In this document: positions 62,293 to 64,000 of the stretch, piece by piece | Position numbering within the stretch: the first letter of the stretch is position 1 | Layout: each line of letters opens with the position of its first letter | DNA from: CAYPNF01 sp964411985 | GTDB taxonomy: Bacteria > Verrucomicrobiota > Verrucomicrobiia > Limisphaerales > J093 | Length of the DNA: 64,000 bases | Assembly: GCA_964411985.1 (NCBI GenBank) | Contig: CAYPNF010000013.1 | Span: forward strand, 62,001-126,000 | Reading direction: 5' to 3' | The notes under the pieces: model-generated | What the model was told of the DNA's origin: nothing | The model's input: the letters and a program-made list of their open reading frames with translations, nothing else | Databases searched by the model: none | Translations under genes and position numbers: made by a program

Positions 62293-62367
62293 GCCAGCAT
62301 AGCTCAGCGGTAGAGCATCCGATTTGTAATCGGACGGTCGCCAGTTCAATCCTGGCTGCTGGCTCCA
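62293..62367 (+). tRNA. trnT: tRNA-Thr (anticodon TGT)
   Basis: A complete 75-nt cloverleaf. The acceptor arm GCCAGCA pairs with TGCTGGC; the D arm is GCTC...GAGC; the anticodon stem TCCGA/TCGGA encloses loop TTTGTAA with anticodon TGT; the T arm GCCAG/CTGGC encloses TTCAATC; TCCA ends the gene with CCA encoded. No integrase lies beside it. Confidence 0.97.
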
Positions 62368-62669
62368 GTTTTGAGGAGGGGAGAGTATCCGCAGATATTC
62401 GGGATGTGCGCAGATGAAGCGAGGCCATAAGGCGGCTCAGTTCTGCGACGAGGGCGTCAATCAGCCCGGTTGAGGTAGTGGGGATGGGTAGGACGATCTG
62501 ACTCGACCGGCATTCAGCTCTTGGGTTCCTCCCTTACGTACAACTTCTTGGGAGAAGGGGAAAAAGGGACAGGCAATTCTCCGACTTGTCCCCGTATCGG
62601 GCCTTGTTCGGCGGAGGACCCATCGGTTCATCAGCTTCTGAGAGGTCCGTTGCCGTTCGAACTTGGGAC
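62368..62669. other. Intergenic stretch after the tRNA
   Basis: 302 bp. It holds part of the atctgcg-type dispersed repeat at 62384-62417 (reverse orientation to 58391). The remainder up to the serine hydrolase stop has no recognised feature. A second attC-like site that would close the serine hydrolase as an integron cassette was looked for here and not found. Confidence 0.5.
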
Positions 62670-63815
62670 TTACTTGACATACGTTTCTTCCAGCAACTTG
62701 ATTACCTGCAAAAGCCCGCCTTTGGTTTCCCCGTTGCCCGCATTGGCCATGATGGCAATGGCTATCTTGGGCTCTTTGATGATGATCGCATTGGCGAAAA
62801 ACGTTCCCCCACTCCCCGTGTGGCTATAATGGTGTTTGCCCTTCACGATGTCGTTCCCCCAGCCCATCGAGTATTCTTTGGCTCCGTTGAAGATGAAATC
62901 GTAGGTGGATGCTTTGAGATAATTGTCTCTTCCATTGACGCCATTCAGGCAAAGTCGCAGGTATTTTAGGAAATCCGGAACGGTCGCATTCAGATGCCCA
63001 GCAGGGGTCGCATAGGATAAGTAGTCTTCCCCCCAATCCACAAACTTGTCGCCGTTCCAGACGGCCAACGCAGTGCCTTCTCCCCAACCCTGCTCCTTGG
63101 GAATGAGATGCCCACAGGGTTGGAATTTGCCATCGCGCTTTGGCCAACCGATTTGAAAACCGACGTCCACATCCTTGCCGGTTTTTGCCAGCAACAGGGC
63201 ATAGTTCAGACCGCTTGCCTTTTCCAGCATCAAGGCTGCGAGCAGGTAGCCCAAAGTGGAATACTTGTAGGACTCGCCCGGACGGCACCGCTCTGGCTCA
63301 AGGGTCAAGGCATAGCTCGCGAACGTGGGCCAAGACAACCGGTCCTGTTTGTGAAGCGCGTTGTAACGGTCGATCAGTTCCTGCGCATGCCAGTCGTTGA
63401 AGCGATTGAGCATGGCTCGATGGGAGAGCAGGTCTTGCAGGTCGACATCATAATACTCCTCTCTGGCGGTGGGTTTCATTTCGGGATACAGATCGAAGAA
63501 CTTTGTGTTCCAGCATATTTTGCCTTCATCGACGAGTCTGCCCGCCATAAAAGCCAGTAGGCCTTTTCCGAGAGAGCCAATATGAAATCGGTCATCAATG
63601 GCAAGTCGGTTGGTGGTGGCTATTTCGCTTATGCCAACACTTCCTAACAATAAAACGGCATCACAGTTGGCCACGCCAAAAGCAATCCCAGGTATATGGA
63701 AACGCGTCCTGATGGCATCAATTTCCCGAATAATGTGGGCCCGGTCTGGAGGGGCTTCAGAATAGCAGAGCGTGCTTGACAAGAGAAGACCCAGAGAGAG
63801 AAGCATGTATCTCAT
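62670..63815 (-). CDS. Secreted beta-lactamase-fold serine hydrolase
   Basis: 381 residues from ATG 63815 (MRYMLLSLGLLLSSTLCYSEA, a signal peptide); an ATG at 63854 is in frame. SxxK is S81-L-G-K84, the tyrosine motif is YKYST and the KTG-like motif is HTGSGG near the end. The family includes class C beta-lactamases, D-aminopeptidases, esterases and penicillin-binding proteins, so the substrate is unknown. Base composition is more AT-rich than most neighbouring genes, consistent with acquisition. An attC-like integron site lies just upstream of the start on the same strand direction, so this could be a cassette gene. No beta-lactam-specific inference is made. Confidence 0.85.
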   Translation of the reverse strand: MRYMLLSLGLLLSSTLCYSEAPPDRAHIIREIDAIRTRFHIPGIAFGVANCDAVLLLGSVGISEIATTNRLAIDDRFHIGSLGKGLLAFMAGRLVDEGKICWNTKFFDLYPEMKPTAREEYYDVDLQDLLSHRAMLNRFNDWHAQELIDRYNALHKQDRLSWPTFASYALTLEPERCRPGESYKYSTLGYLLAALMLEKASGLNYALLLAKTGKDVDVGFQIGWPKRDGKFQPCGHLIPKEQGWGEGTALAVWNGDKFVDWGEDYLSYATPAGHLNATVPDFLKYLRLCLNGVNGRDNYLKASTYDFIFNGAKEYSMGWGNDIVKGKHHYSHTGSGGTFFANAIIIKEPKIAIAIMANAGNGETKGGLLQVIKLLEETYVK

Positions 63816-63896
63816 GTCACCATGGAGTGCGTAGGAATTGACGCAGTTAGCCATTTCAGTATAGGACGCAGGACGCGCTGAAAAGTTTCAACTTCC

Positions 63897-63986
63897 GCCC
63901 AACGATGAGTGGAGAAACGCCGGACCAGGCGCTCTGGACCGGAAACGGGGCGCTCATCCGGCGTTCTCTCCCACGACTGGTTGGGT
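63897..63986 (-). other. attC-like integron recombination site
   Basis: Ends gcccaac (63897-63903) and gttgggt (63980-63986) fit the attC core patterns RYYYAAC and GTTRRRY. Between them the arms pair imperfectly (gtggagaaacgccgga with tccggcgttctctcccac), leaving extrahelical bases and a central loop, as in real attC hairpins. It lies upstream of the serine hydrolase start. No intI gene is in the window. Orientation is uncertain. Confidence 0.5.
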
Positions 63987-64000
63987 GTCAGTAATGTAAT

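Noticed and set aside
62670..63815. Antibiotic-resistance beta-lactamase
   Set aside because: SxxK, YST and HTG fit the broad serine hydrolase family, but the tyrosine motif lacks the YxN asparagine and the family has many non-resistance members. No support for resistance.
1..64000. CRISPR arrays
   Set aside because: No regularly spaced repeats of 23-40 bp with unique spacers were seen. The hairpin and CTTCATGG repeats are dispersed, not arrayed.

Overview
This window is GC-rich chromosomal DNA from a free-living bacterium, most likely a Verrucomicrobiota member of the Pedosphaera/Limisphaerales type. The signs are: several twin-arginine Gfo/Idh/MocA oxidoreductases, ThuA and DUF1080 (3-keto-disaccharide hydrolase) proteins, very large secreted LamG, Ig-like and type-3 Ca-repeat proteins, weak use of Shine-Dalgarno sites, and many dispersed intergenic repeats. 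No rRNA, CRISPR array, transposase or integrase gene was found. The taxonomic call is inference from gene content.

Region by region. 1-9.8 kb: a partial GH99-like glycosidase, a secreted protein with two repeated domains, a Gfo/Idh/MocA oxidoreductase, an SDR plus PepSY-pair operon, and a fused glycosidase/beta-lactamase-fold enzyme. 9.8-15 kb: a small membrane-anchored protein, DNA polymerase IV and a large Ig-like/propeller protein. 15.2-27 kb: four co-directional genes for secreted proteins (LamG, phage-tail-collar, a 2413-residue giant whose C-terminus resembles Tc-toxin TcA, and a Ca-repeat protein). 27-28.3 kb: a BRO-family gene broken by one amber codon, bracketed by 83-bp direct repeats. 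28.8-35.6 kb: a candidate defence island with a PLD-helicase-DUF3427 protein, a NERD nuclease with twin zinc ribbons, and a methyltransferase-HNH-S24 peptidase fusion. 35.9-36.5 kb: a PIN toxin-antitoxin pair.

36.6-40.7 kb: a three-gene ABC exporter operon. 40.8-44.6 kb: an NTF2-like protein, a divergent XRE/excisionase-like regulator pair with repeated operator boxes, an HDOD protein and an orphan MalK-type ATPase. 44.9-48.8 kb: a ThuA-DUF1080, DUF1080 lipoprotein and Gfo/Idh/MocA set suited to oxidative 3-keto glycoside breakdown. 49-52 kb: a chemoreceptor and a Bcr/CflA-type efflux pump. 52.5-58.2 kb: a fibre-like repeat protein with a Ca-repeat partner, parallel to the 15-27 kb set. 58.5-62.2 kb: a second GH99-like enzyme divergent from a third Gfo/Idh/MocA. 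62.3 kb: tRNA-Thr(TGT). 62.7-64 kb: a serine hydrolase preceded by an attC-like integron recombination site.

Two things stand out as possible new systems. One is the TcA-like giant protein with its tail-collar and LamG neighbours. The other is the helicase/NERD/methyltransferase-HNH-S24 cluster. Several repeat families also look structured, including a hairpin with a compensatory base-pair change and a tandem series of four hairpins.
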